Source of the DNA: Diabrotica undecimpunctata
Lineage: Eukaryota > Arthropoda > Insecta > Coleoptera > Chrysomelidae
Length of the DNA: 64,000 bases
Direction of reading: 5' to 3'
NCBI RefSeq assembly: GCF_040954645.1
Contig: NC_092807.1
Location: 76,028,021 to 76,092,020 of the forward strand
Positions 43,554 through 57,893 of the stretch are shown here, piece by piece; position 1 is the stretch's first letter; every line of letters begins with the position of its first letter. The position numbers and the translations under genes were made by a program. The notes under the pieces are model-generated. The model was not told the DNA's origin. It made no database searches and saw nothing but the letters and a program-made list of their open reading frames with translations.

Positions 43554-43910
43554 AGATGTGGGATTATATTTAATTTCTTGAGAATTTAGAAATTCAACTT
43601 CAGCGGCACCTACAACAGATGTAGAGCAACCGCTGTCTAGAAGAACTACAAAGTTTTTAGAGAAAATGTAAATACTAACATCAGGACGACTATCAAAACC
43701 TTTCTTTTCAAAAATTAGGTTTAACGATGACTTATGAGGTATGTCGGTCTTATATCTATTCAATGTACAACTGCCGACTGGCTGTACACGACCTAGTTTT
43801 TTGAACACCTGGGACAAGAAGATATGGTCACACCTTTATAACCACAACGATAACAAGATACTGGCTTGCTTCTACAGTTACGGGAAATATGGCCTGGCCT
43901 ATTACAATTA
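43554..43910 (-). pseudogene. CCHC region and protease N-terminal half of element D
   Basis: Reverse strand: FNCNRPGHISRNC (knuckle, first Cys of the usual four missing), CYRCGYKGVTISSC, CPRCSK, then TDIPHKSSLNLIFEKKG, FVVLLDSGCSTSVVGAAEVE (DSG active site) and INP-TS cut by the insertion at 43554. Confidence 0.75.
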
Positions 43911-45241
43911 AAAAAAAATCTTTTTCGGATTTCTGGGAGCTTGATAAGGGGCTGACTGCATTAATGGAGGTGGGGACGAAAAAGATTGCATCATTAGGGG
44001 TGGGGACGAAAAAGACTGGTTTCTTATTTCAGTATTTTCTGGTGGACTGGGTCTATCATTTTCATACATATATTTGGGATTGGGTCTCCTAGGAGAATTA
44101 TTTTCTCTGTCCTGTCTGTTGACTACTCCACTTTTATCTTGCTTGTTTTGATTATTCACCACATGAACTTGTTCTATGGGCTTTTCTGAATCATCAATTG
44201 AAATACCTGCAAGACCTTTAGTAGTCTGCAACAAGGGCAGGACATTCTGCTCCAAACGTTTTATAGCCGCTACTAACATTTCTACTGTAGCAAAATCTTG
44301 TAGGGCTATCAGTGGAATGTAGTCCACTAAAATATTTTTCCTCATTATTTTTACTTTTTGGGCTTCACTAGGATATGTTTCCAAACGTTTAAAAAGGTTT
44401 TCCATCACTGCTGAATAAATGGTTATGGATTCGTTCCTTTTTTGCTTTCTATTTTTAATTTCATCGAAGAGATTATCATTATAATCTGGGTGCAAAAAAG
44501 CAGATTTGAGTAGGGCTACAAACTCATCCCAACTATTAATTTTATCTCTAACACTCCTATACCAAATAGCAGCATTACCTTCAAATAACTCAATGGCTGA
44601 ACGAAACAGGATGTCTTCGGAAATATTCCGAGACCTAGTAGAATCTCTAATTTTCTCTAAAAGTGTGGAAGGGCTTTACTTTCACCATTAAACTTAATAT
44701 GCAAATCAGAAATAATGACAGGAGTTGAAACCTGTATTATTGGGGCTGGGACTGTACAATTGGGAACTACAGGGACTGAAACTGGGCTACTAGTGGATGG
44801 TTTTACTAAATCATCAGACATTTCTAGTTTTTCTAACACATCACCCTGTAACAACAACAAATCATCTTTACACTCATTGACAAACTTTTTTACATCTTCC
44901 TCAACATCATCCATAGGGAAATTCTCTAATCTGGTATCTAAATGTGTAGACCTTGTCTCAAATCTAGCAAAATCAGCTTTATTTGATTCTACATTTATTG
45001 ATTGAGCACTAATACGTAAATCTTCCATAATCAACTTAATCTCACACAACTCTTTCTCAGGATCTACTACATTACTAACCAAATCGACTAAACCTGAAGA
45101 CGAAGTGGCCTCCATGGCCAACAAAGCTCTCAACATCTTTCTCTTATCATCAACTGTCTTATTTGGGACATTTTTACCTCTTATGAAAAGCTCATAAGAT
45201 AACTCTCCTGATTTCAAATGATTAACCTGAGTAGACTTCAT
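43908..45241 (-). pseudogene. Gag of element D (one frameshift)
   Basis: ATG at 45241: MKSTQVNHLKSGELSYELFI, KTVDDKRKMLRALLAMEA, an acidic helical region, then IKFNGESKALPHF. The frame breaks at 44657 (one base lost in a CACTTTTAGAG context). It continues in the next frame with the capsid block AAIWYRSVRDKINSWDEF, LLKSAFLHPDYNDNLFDEIK, RKQKRNESITIYSAVM and LFKRLETYPSEAQKVKIMRK, then a Pro-rich tail (SPPLMMQSFSSPPPLMQ). The capsid block fits retrotransposon gag. The Pro/Ser-rich tail has a short tandem repeat at nt 43968-44010. Confidence 0.78.
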
Positions 45242-47673
<2,432 letters not shown>

Positions 47674-47686
47674 ATCCCCGCCTTTG
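47674..47686 (-). promoter_or_regulatory. Polypurine tract of element B (AAAGGCGGGGAT)
   Basis: Directly before the 3' LTR on the reverse strand. It contains the recurrent GGCGGGGA motif. Confidence 0.75.
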
Positions 47687-47749
47687 CATATGATAAAAAT
47701 TACTGAATTATGCAGGGATTTTTCTCTATGTAAAAACAATACCAGTATT

Positions 47750-49243
47750 TTATTCATAATATTTGTAAACATCGTTGATATTATAAATTCCCCTAATCTT
47801 GTCTGATTCTATGTGCTTCAACTCATAACTATTTATCCCATTCTCATTGTTTACTATGTACGGACCCTCAAAAACAGGCATTAACTTTCCGCACACGTTG
47901 CTAGGTATGTTGGACACGCGCAATGCTCTCACCATAACCTTCTCACCTTTTTTGAAAGTAACTGGTCTTTTCCTATTTTGGTCTTGCCTCTGGATATATT
48001 TTTCGTTTGCTCTCCGCAATCTCCTCTGCACATTTTCCATTATCTGTGTGTATTCTTTTTGTTCTCTATCTTCCCATGGTCTTAGTGGCATTATACCCTT
48101 CATTATATATTCTGGGGTCTCTTTCGTTACGGTGCTCGGGATGGTATTTAGATACGTTTCTACTTCGGCGACTTTCCTATCCCATCGTCGATGTTGACCC
48201 TATGTTGTAATCCGTAGAAACTTCGTCACTTCCTGTATAAAACGTTCCGAAGGATTACTCTGTGGATGTCTGATGCTAACAAAATTTGTCTCTATTCCCC
48301 GTTCTCGAAGTTGTCCCTTGAAACGATCATTTCTAAAATATGTTGCATTGTCTAGAAGAATCCTTCTTGGTGTTCCTACGGTGGCTATAAAATTGTCGAT
48401 TTTTCTCATTATTTCTTCCCCTTTCGTGGTACGGCAACTGTATAATTTTACATATTTGGAAAACACATCTACCATGACTAAAACATGTTTATTCCTCTTC
48501 GTCGTCATAATTAGATCGCTTAACATATCTATTGCTACAATATCTAATTTGTTCCGGGATATAATATTTTTTGTAACGTTTTCATTTTTGAAATTTCTAA
48601 TTTTATATTTTTGACAGATCTGGCACTTTTGTGTAATTTCTTTTGCGATGCGGTAATCTTGTCGGCAAATATAATTTTCTCGAAAAACCAGCCAGACTTT
48701 TCTGCTACCGATATGTTCATTGTCTTCGTGTAAACTTTTTACAATCCTCTCTGCCAATGTTTGTGTCACCAAATATAGTTCCCTTCCGTCTATTCTCTTG
48801 AAATATATGTCGTTTTCTATTTCCGCTCTTCTTTTTTCTCTTTCCTCCAATTCTCCTTGGTCTCTTCTTATTTCATTTAATGAGAATACACCTTCTTGTG
48901 TCAAGATATTTAGTCCCACATGTAACGTAATTGCTTCCTTTTTTCCTGTGTCTTCATCCCGTGTTAGCGCGTCGGCTATGATATTGTCTTTTCCTTTGAT
49001 ATACCGGAATTCAAAATCGTACTCCTGTAGTAATAGAATGCCTCTATGTATCCGATTATTCACCAATCGGTTCTTCATGATGTGAACCAAAGCGGCATGA
49101 TCCGTCTCGATTGTGAATTTAGCTCCCAATAAGTAATATCTTAATTTGTTTACACAAAATAGTACACTGGCAAATTCCAATTCTGTCACACTATATTTTC
49201 TTTCGTGAGTTTTGGTCACCCGAGATATAAAACATATTGACAC
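47750..49243 (-). pseudogene. RNase H remainder and integrase of element B
   Basis: From 49243 down: ICFISRVTKTHERKYSVTEL, FTIETDHAALVHIMKN, GKDNIIADALTRD (RNase H end). Integrase: HIGSRKVWLVFRENYICRQD, CQICQKYK (zinc), DIVAIDMLSDLIMT (D), RRILLDNATYF (D), QSNPSERFIQEVTKF (E), and the C-terminal end GPYIVNNENGINSYELKHIE. A TAG near 48198-48200 (after RITT) splits 347 and 117+ codons in one register. The first catalytic Asp of RNase H is absent because the preceding ~230 bp are deleted relative to C. Confidence 0.88.
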
Positions 49244-50750
49244 ATAGAGGAATTTCCTTTTGGCTTAAATCGGGAATTAGTTTTTTAAAATAATTGATCG
49301 TGCCAAGAAAACCTCTCAATGTTTTCAAATTCGTTGGTCTTGGATATTCATCAATGAGCTTGACTCGGTCTTCGGCTAAGCTAACTGTTGTAGTGTCCAA
49401 TTGAAAACCTAGATAAATTACTTCCTTTTGGAAAAATTGACATTTTTCGATGTTTAATTTTAATCCCGCTCTGTCCAATTCTTCCAGAATTATCTTTATA
49501 TGTTTCATATGGCTCTGTATATCTCGTGAAAAAATCAACAAATCATCGATGTAATGGACTATGAAATCTTCGTATCGATTTAAAATAGAATGTAGAGCCC
49601 GTACCAATGCTGCACAAGCGCTTTGTAAACCAAAAGGCATTACCTTGAACCTGTATACAATACCATCAATTGAGAACGCGGTAGAGTTTCTACATTTTTC
49701 AGCTAAAGGTATCAACCAAAAACTATGCTTTAAATCAATTTTAGAGAATATGTGTGATCCTGTAATTCTTCCAAATATGGCCTCGATGTTTAGAGGTGAT
49801 TCATATTGTGATACCGTGTGCTGGTTGATATTTCTGGCATCTAAACATAGTCTTAATTCTCCACTGCTTTTTTTTACTATTACAATTGGATTAATACACG
49901 GTGAATCACATCGTTCAATTATTTTATCTTCCACCATTTTATTAATTTCTTCTTTCACCTGTTGTCGATATTTATATGGGATCGGGTAGGTCTTCGATCG
50001 AAAGTTTCCCAAGTTTTTTACCTCAAAAGAATGTTCGTACTTTTTTGCCACTCTGTTTTCCTCATTTATTAAAGTTTCGTGTTCTTTTAACATCAGACGC
50101 ACCTCATTTTCTTTTTCTTCTCCACATATCAATTTTCTTTCTTTTTCCTCAGATTCTTGACACATATTTATCGCCCATTTTTCCTCCTCTTTTTCATTAA
50201 TCTCTTCCTTAAATACCACTGTTTCAATCATATCCTTTTCATTTTCCTTTGTTGACACTATTTCTTCTTCTTCTTCGGGGCTCATCCCTTCTTTTGAGGA
50301 ATCTCCGGTATTGACTTCCTGTATCCTTTTCTTAAGTTTTCTTCCTTTTCTTCTTTGTCCTTGCTTCGTTGCCAAATTCATTTCCACTGTTTGTTCTTTT
50401 TCCGAATTATCAATTTTCTTTTTCCCATGTTCATTTTCCTGTTCTCCTTCTTTTTCTTCTGTTAGTTTCATCGTATTATTTTTGAAATCTATGACTACAT
50501 GTTTTTCTGCCAGTTCGTCCACTCCTACAATCATGTCATGCGACATGTTTGGCATTATTACACATTGTAGTGCATACATTTTCTCCTCCAATCGTACCCT
50601 CACTCGTATTCCTTCATTTATCGTTGCCAATGTCCGTTTATTTGCACCCACCAAATTTACCCTTGGTATTTTGTAAATTAAATTTGTCAAACTCACTTCT
50701 TCTATTAATTTTCTGTTTACCAATGTTATTTCTGAACAGGTGTCTATCAA
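49191..50750 (-). pseudogene. Protease and reverse transcriptase of element B
   Basis: Protease: ILIDTCSEITLVNRKLIEE near 50755-50700 (Cys replaces the Gly of the D-T/S-G site; C has DSG), MIVGVDELAEKHVVIDF (end). A ~150-residue Glu/Lys-rich linker follows (for example SPEEEEEIVSTKENEKD). RT: FRSKTYPIPYKYRQQVKEEI, CDSPCINPIVIVKKSSGELR, LCLDARNINQHTVSQYESPL, FSKIDLKHSFWLIPLAEKC (Asp), FKVMPFGLQSACAALVRALH, HYIDDLLIFSRD (YIDD), KCQFFQKEVIYLGFQLDT and GFLGTINYFKKLIPDLSQKE. The frame ends in a nonsense tail caused by the RNase H deletion at ~49243. Confidence 0.88.
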
Positions 50751-50881
50751 AATTTCGATTGGTCTATTTTTTATGAAACCATCTACAAATTTTAAATTAA
50801 CTCCTCTTCTTTCCTCATTATTTCCTGCTAATTTAATGAATTCCTTCGGGCGACAAAAAATTCCTGCCTGGTTTTTTGGTT

Positions 50882-52181
50882 TTAGTGGGTGCTTTCGTGA
50901 AAAACCGTCTGTTGTTCTTCCGTATTTCTTCTTTCATCGCTGTGTCTTTCATTTTCATTTTCCTCTATTTGTGTATGATTTACCTCTCTTCTGTTTTCTT
51001 TTGGTCTGTCATATCCGTTCCGGTTTCCACGATATTCCTGTTCATTTCGTCTATTGTAATTTCTGTTTTCGGGAAATGCGCGTGTGTTATTTCTGTTGTG
51101 ATTTTCTCGATATCTGTCCTCATTCCATAGCCGATTTCTGAAATCATCATTTACTCTTCTGTTTTCCCTATTTTCCTTTTCCCTCCTGGGAATAAATTCT
51201 CGTCTAGTGTAATCCCTCCTAAAATTTTGTCCTCTCTCTCTGTATTCCTGAGTTTCTCGGTGTCTGTAATTTTCTTGTGACCTTCTTGCTCTTTTTTCCT
51301 GTATCCGTGATGCACTTATTTGTAGGAATTGGCATAAACTATCGATGTCTTTGTAGTTTTGTAGATTGATTTGATCTTCAATTGTGTCATCAAAGTGTCT
51401 TGCAATCAACTATACTAATTGCGCGGAAGAATAATTGTATTGCAGATGTTTTACGTTAGCAAATTTCCTTAGCTGTCTCAAAGTTTCCCATGTATTGTAT
51501 CTTCTTCTTTAGATTATTCATGAACGGTACGGAGTGAAGTTTTCTTACATCCCCGCCAAACTGTAATTTTACCTCGCTTGTTCCATGGACGATAACTTCT
51601 TTTCTCTCTGCTCCTCTTAGTTCAATTTCTGCAATATGTTTTTCATTTTGCTTTAATCTCCTTTCTACTTCTTTCCTGTCTTCTTGTAGCGCCATTTCAA
51701 ATTTTTCTTCTAACTAATCTAATTCCTTTTTCTGGCCAATCTTGATTTCCTTCATCTTATTTTCTACTTTCTTTTCTTGTTCTCCCATTTTCTTTTTAAT
51801 TTCATTAATCTCTTCTATTTGTTGTATCAGTTCTTTCTTTATCCCCTCAACACATCCTTTAATTTCCTGTTCATAGTTTTCCAAACGCTGCTCTATATTG
51901 CTCATTGTTTGTTTTGTTTCTTGTTGATTTCTATCCATTTTTAGTGATGTTTCTTGTTGGTTTTTTTCCATTGTCTGTTTTGTTTCAATTCGGTTTTTCT
52001 CTATTGTTTGTGTCTGTATTTGCATCATTGCTAATAATTTTTCCAGCATCCCTGTTTCTTTTCTTTTCTCCATTATTGTAGCATTTCCTTCATTATCCGA
52101 TCCTTCATCAATAATTGTTTCCTCTTCTATCTTATCCTCTTTCCTTTCTTGCGTTTTGCTTTGACTCCTTGTGGTCGACAT
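50882..52181 (-). pseudogene. Gag of element B (deleted and interrupted)
   Basis: ATG 52181: STTRSQSKTQERKEDKIEEE, then a long coiled coil with repeated Gln-Glu-Thr-Lys/Met units (QTMEKNQQET). A stop at 51714, then LQFGGDVRKLHSVPFMNNLK, KKKIQYMGNFETAKE (capsid), then a deletion of ~75 codons relative to C. The gag C-terminal end (LIARHFDDTIEDQINLQNYK, DIDSLCQFLQIS) and an Arg/Asn-rich tail follow (51409-50882). A TAG precedes LIARHFDD. Confidence 0.8.
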
Positions 52182-52531
52182 GTTAGTTAGATTATTTATC
52201 CCCGCCAAATATGAAGCTTTGAAATTTGTGCAATAATATCCCCGCCAAATATGAAATTCGAGTAATGTTGCAAAGACGAAAACTTTTCCTCTTATCCCAA
52301 ATGCAATAAATTCAAATAAATGCAATAAAATTTTAAAACTTTTGTCAGTTGTAAAAATCAATCAAATATCATAAATTATATCATGTAAAAATTTTTACCT
52401 AGAGAAATTTGAAATGTAATGTCATAAAAGCAAATATTATAAACTTTAACCATCGGCAAATAAATTTTCAATCAATCTGCTTTCTTTCTCTATCTGTTTA
52501 AATTTTAACTAGAAATACTTTCTACGCCTTA

Positions 52532-52545
52532 CACGTTGGGGGCCA
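52532..52545 (-). promoter_or_regulatory. Primer-binding site of element B (TGGCCCCCAACGTG)
   Basis: Reverse strand, two bases after the 5' LTR end. The same site is seen in fragment E. Confidence 0.65.
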
Positions 52546-52547
52546 TT

Positions 52548-53869
52548 TATTATGATTGTTTATTTTGACTTTAATCTTAGTTTATTGAGCCAATAAAAAA
52601 ATATAACTTATTTGTTCTCAAAAGTAAAATAAACTCCTTATATTACCTGTGTTCGATGGATTCAAAGATTTTCTAGTTGTCTTTTATCGGGATAGAGAAG
52701 AAGGATAAGAATAAAAATTATTATATTACAAAAATTTACGTTTCTTTATTTTATATGAACGAATAAAACAATTATCCAATTCTGTCGTTATCTTATCAAT
52801 CAAAAAAAAATTAAATCAAATTTTTATAATAATAAGATTTTACATCTACATACATTTATATTAAGTGAAAACCAATTTTACTTAAATTTTTCTTTACTTG
52901 AAACAAAAAAAACAACAAAACTTTAAACTTTTGATTAGCCTAACAAAACCTCAGTTCTTAAATTTGAATGCTAATGACCATGATGTCAAACCGATCCTTC
53001 ACAGATATAAAATTCAATTGTACAAACACTTACAGCTTATTTTCTTGTTGAGTTGTATGTTGGAACATACCCAGAAAAGTCCAGTCTCCTCAACGATGTG
53101 ATCTCTCCTCTTTGGCACCTCGGCTCCTTCCTAACGTCTCTGCAAACCTCCTGCAGACTACACAAAAACACCTGATTCACTTCTCCAAACTCAGCTACTT
53201 ATTTATGACACAAGGACCTCCTTTTGTCAACTTGATGCCGTAAGAATACTTTCACATATACTTTACAAAATGCCCACGGTAGATACAAGGACCTCTTTTA
53301 ATCTACTTGTTATCTCCTTCTGCAAACTATTTACTTCTTTTCGTTACGCCGGTATCCAAACTCACGAACCACACTCTATCTTGAGACAAACGACTCTTTC
53401 TTTCAATGACCAAATTATAACTAACTTCTCCGGTCTCATGATCGGCTCACAAAATTCCCATTTAAAAACGACCGTCCAATCAAAAGCTCAAATTGTGTTT
53501 ACCATGATTTTGGAAAAGCCTAATTTCGGTTTCAGAGAAAAACTAAATAGCTTACTTTAAAATTGGTTTTGTCAATACACATTTTATACATATTTCAAAA
53601 GATTAGAATATGGTCATTTAATACTCGACTATACAAACAATGAAAAGATTAACTTACAGGTAAAATGTCTTCTAATTCTAAACAAAGGTTTTTTGATAAT
53701 TTTGTTTGAAACGGAAAAAGGTTCGTTTGCCAAACAAATTTCTATTCTTATCTACACTAAATCTTATCTGAAATTACTATATACATTTTGTTTATAATGA
53801 TATCTTAAAATTTTATTCCGATGGATCTTTTTATTTATTTTTTTCTTTGGTTGGGAAAGAAAAAGTATG

Positions 53870-53873
<4 letters not shown>
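52548..53873 (-). repeat. 5' LTR of element B (1326 bp)
   Basis: Reverse strand: starts TTGTCATACTTTTTC right after (AT)n and ends AATCATAATA. Partner of 46350-47673. Confidence 0.93.

Positions 53874-53926
<53 letters not shown>
53874..53926. repeat. (AT)n between elements B and C
   Basis: 53 bp of pure AT separating the 5' LTR of B from the 3' LTR of C. No other sequence intervenes. Confidence 0.95.
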
Positions 53927-53932
<6 letters not shown>

Positions 53933-55167
53933 GATTTGCTTATAATTGTAAATCTACTTATATAGAATGAAATGTAATAAATTTATCTTTATCAAACAAA
54001 TCAAAAGCAAAAAAAAATATCTCAGGGCTGAAAATAATTTTTATATATATTTTTTGTATTAAAACGTGGCTTCAAAGTATCTTCTGCTAGTTCCATTTAA
54101 GAAAGATCAACAAAAAGAAAAAAAGAAATACTAGACAATCAATTCTGATAGTATAACAATTATTCTTTATTTTAAAATATATCCAATTAATTGAAAATTC
54201 CGTTGAGGATAAATCTTACACCATACACTATAAATAGAATAAAAAAAATATAATCAATCATCCATCAAATCACACATCCCTTAATAATCAATAAAATTTA
54301 ACTACACATATTTCTAAATCAGATATCTCTTAACATAAAAATTTTAGAAAGAATTATTGGTTCCTTTGCTTGGATTGTGCCCTGACCAGATCGCAATTTA
54401 CTTCCCGGATCCTATCAATTTCCCTGCTTGCTTCCGCCTACTGTTTCTTTTGATAATAAAAGAAAAAGACAAACAGTATGTGAAAATGTCGTGATGTCTT
54501 TACCACAAGCGCCAAACTCCAAGATAAACAAACTGCTTCCTCTCAGACACAACGAAAATATATATGTGTGTACTTACAGTAATGCCTATATTTCTACTGG
54601 CAATCGTCTCTGCTTACCACAATGGCTGCTTAATTTTCCACACAAAACACTAAAACACTACTTCTTATAAATTCTAAATTAGAATGTCTTTTCTATAACA
54701 TCAGAAAACCACCAAAAATTAATAATTTTTTTAGGAGCATCTCTCAATTCCCATTCTAGTTTGACAGTTGTTTTGACAGTTCCCTGTCATCCAACGCATC
54801 ATCGGATTCTTAGTTCATAAAAATTTTTTTGTTTTTCCAAAAATTACTTGACGTTAAAATACTTTCCTTCAAACGAACTTGAATTCTTTTTTCAACTTTT
54901 ATAAAGGAGAAAACTCAATAACCAATAATGCTTACTTATTACTTTCTAATCTATTATATCCGCAAATTTCAAATAGTTGTGTACTAAATCTAACTGCTTA
55001 TGTCCAAACCGTATTTTTTTTTTATTGGAGAAAACGGTCCAAATCACTTATTCACTTATTCGGAAACCACTCATGTACAACTAAACTATTTCTATATACA
55101 GGGTGTTCTCGATTTTTTTAATGGTCTTTCTAATTTAATTTTATCTAAAATTTGGGGATCTTATTAA
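53927..55167 (-). repeat. 3' LTR of element C (1241 bp)
   Basis: Plus-strand limits TGTTGTGATTTGC to ATCTTATTAA. It is the reference for the rearranged right LTR. The small frames inside (54428-54670, 54879-55121) are not recognisable proteins. Confidence 0.9.
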
Positions 55168-55181
55168 CTCCCCGCCTGGTG
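55168..55181 (-). promoter_or_regulatory. Polypurine tract of element C (CCAGGCGGGGAG)
   Basis: Reverse strand, directly before the 3' LTR start TTAATAAGATCC. It shares GGCGGGGA with B. Confidence 0.7.
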
Positions 55182-55310
55182 AAAAGATGAAAATTTTCCG
55201 CATATGCAACAAATTTTCTCGCGTCAACACTTAATTTCAAACTAATGAGATTACCCAAATTCCTTAAATCAAAAATTTTATTTCTACTTAAAAAAAAACC
55301 TTTTCGTTTT

Positions 55311-57893
55311 CTATTTATGATATTTGTATACATCGTGAATATTGAAAATTCCTCTGATTCTTTCAGAATCCATATGTCTCAGGACATAACTATTTACACC
55401 GTTTTCATTATTTACGATATATAGACCCTCAAACACCGGCATTAGCTTAGCACAAACATTGTTGGTGATGTTGGATACTCTCAGCGCTCTCACCAGCACC
55501 TTTTTGCCAACCTGAAAAGTGACAGGCCTTCTTTTCCTGTTACGGTCCTGTCTTTGGACGTATTTCTCATTACTTCTTTGCAGTCTTCTCCGCACCAATT
55601 CCAAAACTTGTTGATATTCTCGGATGTTTGTATCTTCCCACGGCCTCTCTGGCATGATTCCTTTCATAACATATTCCGGGGTTTCTTTTGTCACCGTGCT
55701 CGGGATCGTATTTAAATATTTTCTGTCCCATCGATTATGTTGTCCATCTGTAGCAATACGAAGAAATTTTGTTACCTCTTGGATAAATCTTTCCGACGGA
55801 TTGCTCTGAGGGTGACGAATGCTGACAAAATTTGTCTCTATTCCTCTTTCCCTCAGCTGTCTTTTTAAACGATCGTTTCCAAAATACGTCGCGTTGTCCA
55901 ATACAATCCTCCTTGGCGTTTCTACGGAATCTATGAAATCGTCGATTTTTCTCAATATTTCGACTCCTTTTGTCGTGCGACAACTATACAATTTCACATA
56001 TTTTGAAAATACATCTACCATTACCAGGATGTGTTTATTTCGTTGATTTGTTATAATTAAATCACTCAACATATCGATTGCTACGATGTCCAATTTGTTT
56101 CGGGATACGATGTTTTTGGCGACATTTTCATTTTTGTAATTCTTACTTTTATATCTTTGACATTTACTGCACTTTTGGGTCATCTTCTTAGCTATACAAT
56201 AATCTTGTCGACAAATATAATTTTCACGGAAAACTAACCATACTTTCCGGGCTCCAATATGTCCGTTATTTACATGTAGGTTTTCCATCAGTTTCTCGGC
56301 CAGTGTTGGTGTCACCAAATATAATTCTTTTTCTCTTTCTATTTCTCTTTCTGCTCTTCTTTTATCCTTTTCCTCCAAACCTTCTTGATTCCTTCTTATT
56401 TCATTAAGCGAGAAAATACCGTCTTCTTGTGCCAATCGGTTTAAACCTACATGCAATTCAATCGTATCCTTTTTTCCTGTTTCTTCATCCCGGGTTAAAG
56501 CATCGGCTATGATATTGTCCTTTCCTCTGATGTACTTGAATTCAAAATCGTACTCTTGTAGTAACAAAATTCCTCGATGTATTCTGTTATTTACTAATCG
56601 ATTCTTCATGATGTGGACTAAAGCGGCATGATCCGTCTCGATTGTAAATTTCGCTCCCAATAGGTAGAATCGTAGCTTCTTAACACAAAATAGTACACTC
56701 GCGAATTCGAGTTCAGTAACGCTATATTTTCTTTCATGCGTTTTCGTTACTCGAGAAATAAAACATATCGGAACTTCCTGTTCATTCTGTATTTGTGATA
56801 AAACCCCAGCAAATTTTTGAATTGAAGCATCGGTTCTCAGAATAAATGGTTGGTGGTAAATAGGATGATACACCTTGATTTCTTTTGAGAACTCTTCTTT
56901 TAATCTTAAGAAAGCTTTTTCTTGTTCTTCCTTCCAATTCCATCTAACTCCTTTTTTTAGTAATTTAATTAGCGGTATTTGTTTCTCGCTTATATCTGGG
57001 ATTAGTATCAAAGTTTTCAAATTCTTCGGTCTCGGATAATCATTTATTAAATTTACTCGGTCTTCCGCTAAAGTAATTCCGCTCGTGTCCAGTTTAAACC
57101 CCAAATACACTACTTCCTTTTGAAAAAATTGGCATTTTTCTATGTTTAGTTTCAAACCAGCCTGATCCAATTCTTCCAGCACCAATTTAATGTGTTTCAA
57201 ATGACTTTGTGTATCCGGAGAAAAAATCAATAAATCGTCTATATAGTGGACAATAAAATCTTCATGACGGTTGAGAATGGTGTGCAGAGCTCTCACCAGT
57301 GCTGCGCATGCACTTTGCAATCCAAAAGGAACTACCTTGAAACGATATACTATCCCATCAATTGAAAAAGCTGTATAATTTCGGCATTTTTCTGCTAATG
57401 GAATCAACCAAAAACTATGTTTTAAATCAATTTTGGAAAAAATATGTGACCCAGTTATTCTTCCTAAAATAGCCTCAATATTTAATGGTGATTCATATTG
57501 GGATACTGTATGCTGGTTGATGTTTCTCGCATCTAAACATAGCCTTAAATCTCCACTGCTTTTCTTCACTATCACTATTGGATTGACATAGGGTGAATCA
57601 CATCTCTCTATAATCCGATCTTCCAACATTTTCTCGATTTCTCTTTTCACGTCTTGTCGATATTTATACGGGATGGGGTATGTTTTTGAACGAAAACTTC
57701 CCAAATTTTTCACCTCAAATGTATGCTCGTATTTTCGGGCCACTCTATTTTCTTCGTTTATTAAATTTTCGTAGTTTTTTAACATCAAACGCATCTCCTT
57801 TTCTTGTCCTTCTCCGCAAATTAGTTCTCCTTCGTTCTCCTTATCTTGTTTACATATATTTACCGCGTATTCGGTGTCCTCGTTTGCATACAC
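55311..57893 (-). CDS. RT, RNase H and integrase of element C (860-codon open frame)
   Basis: RT: FRSKTYPIPYKYRQDVKREI, RLCLDARNINQHTVSQYESP, FSKIDLKHSFWLIPLAEKC, FKVVPFGLQSACAALVRALH and HYIDDLLIFSPD (YIDD). RNase H: FILRTDASIQKFAGVLSQ (Asp), KYSVTELEFASVLF (Glu), FTIETDHAALVHIM (Asp). Integrase: HIGARKVWLVFRENYICRQD, CSKCQRYK (zinc), DIVAIDMLSDLI (D), RRIVLDNATYFGN (D) and NPSERFIQEV (E), ending with GLYIVNNENGVNSYVL. Compared with B, a 12-codon in-frame piece after YPRPKNLKTL is missing (the GFLGTINYF block of the RT thumb), so polymerase function is doubtful. It is the longest intact Pol frame in the window. Confidence 0.9.
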   Translation of the reverse strand: MYANEDTEYAVNICKQDKENEGELICGEGQEKEMRLMLKNYENLINEENRVARKYEHTFEVKNLGSFRSKTYPIPYKYRQDVKREIEKMLEDRIIERCDSPYVNPIVIVKKSSGDLRLCLDARNINQHTVSQYESPLNIEAILGRITGSHIFSKIDLKHSFWLIPLAEKCRNYTAFSIDGIVYRFKVVPFGLQSACAALVRALHTILNRHEDFIVHYIDDLLIFSPDTQSHLKHIKLVLEELDQAGLKLNIEKCQFFQKEVVYLGFKLDTSGITLAEDRVNLINDYPRPKNLKTLILIPDISEKQIPLIKLLKKGVRWNWKEEQEKAFLRLKEEFSKEIKVYHPIYHQPFILRTDASIQKFAGVLSQIQNEQEVPICFISRVTKTHERKYSVTELEFASVLFCVKKLRFYLLGAKFTIETDHAALVHIMKNRLVNNRIHRGILLLQEYDFEFKYIRGKDNIIADALTRDEETGKKDTIELHVGLNRLAQEDGIFSLNEIRRNQEGLEEKDKRRAEREIEREKELYLVTPTLAEKLMENLHVNNGHIGARKVWLVFRENYICRQDYCIAKKMTQKCSKCQRYKSKNYKNENVAKNIVSRNKLDIVAIDMLSDLIITNQRNKHILVMVDVFSKYVKLYSCRTTKGVEILRKIDDFIDSVETPRRIVLDNATYFGNDRLKRQLRERGIETNFVSIRHPQSNPSERFIQEVTKFLRIATDGQHNRWDRKYLNTIPSTVTKETPEYVMKGIMPERPWEDTNIREYQQVLELVRRRLQRSNEKYVQRQDRNRKRRPVTFQVGKKVLVRALRVSNITNNVCAKLMPVFEGLYIVNNENGVNSYVLRHMDSERIRGIFNIHDVYKYHK

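Noticed and set aside
47674..47749. Envelope gene between integrase and 3' LTR of B (and the same interval in C, 55182-55310)
   Set aside because: Only ~75-130 bp are available; no membrane protein frame.
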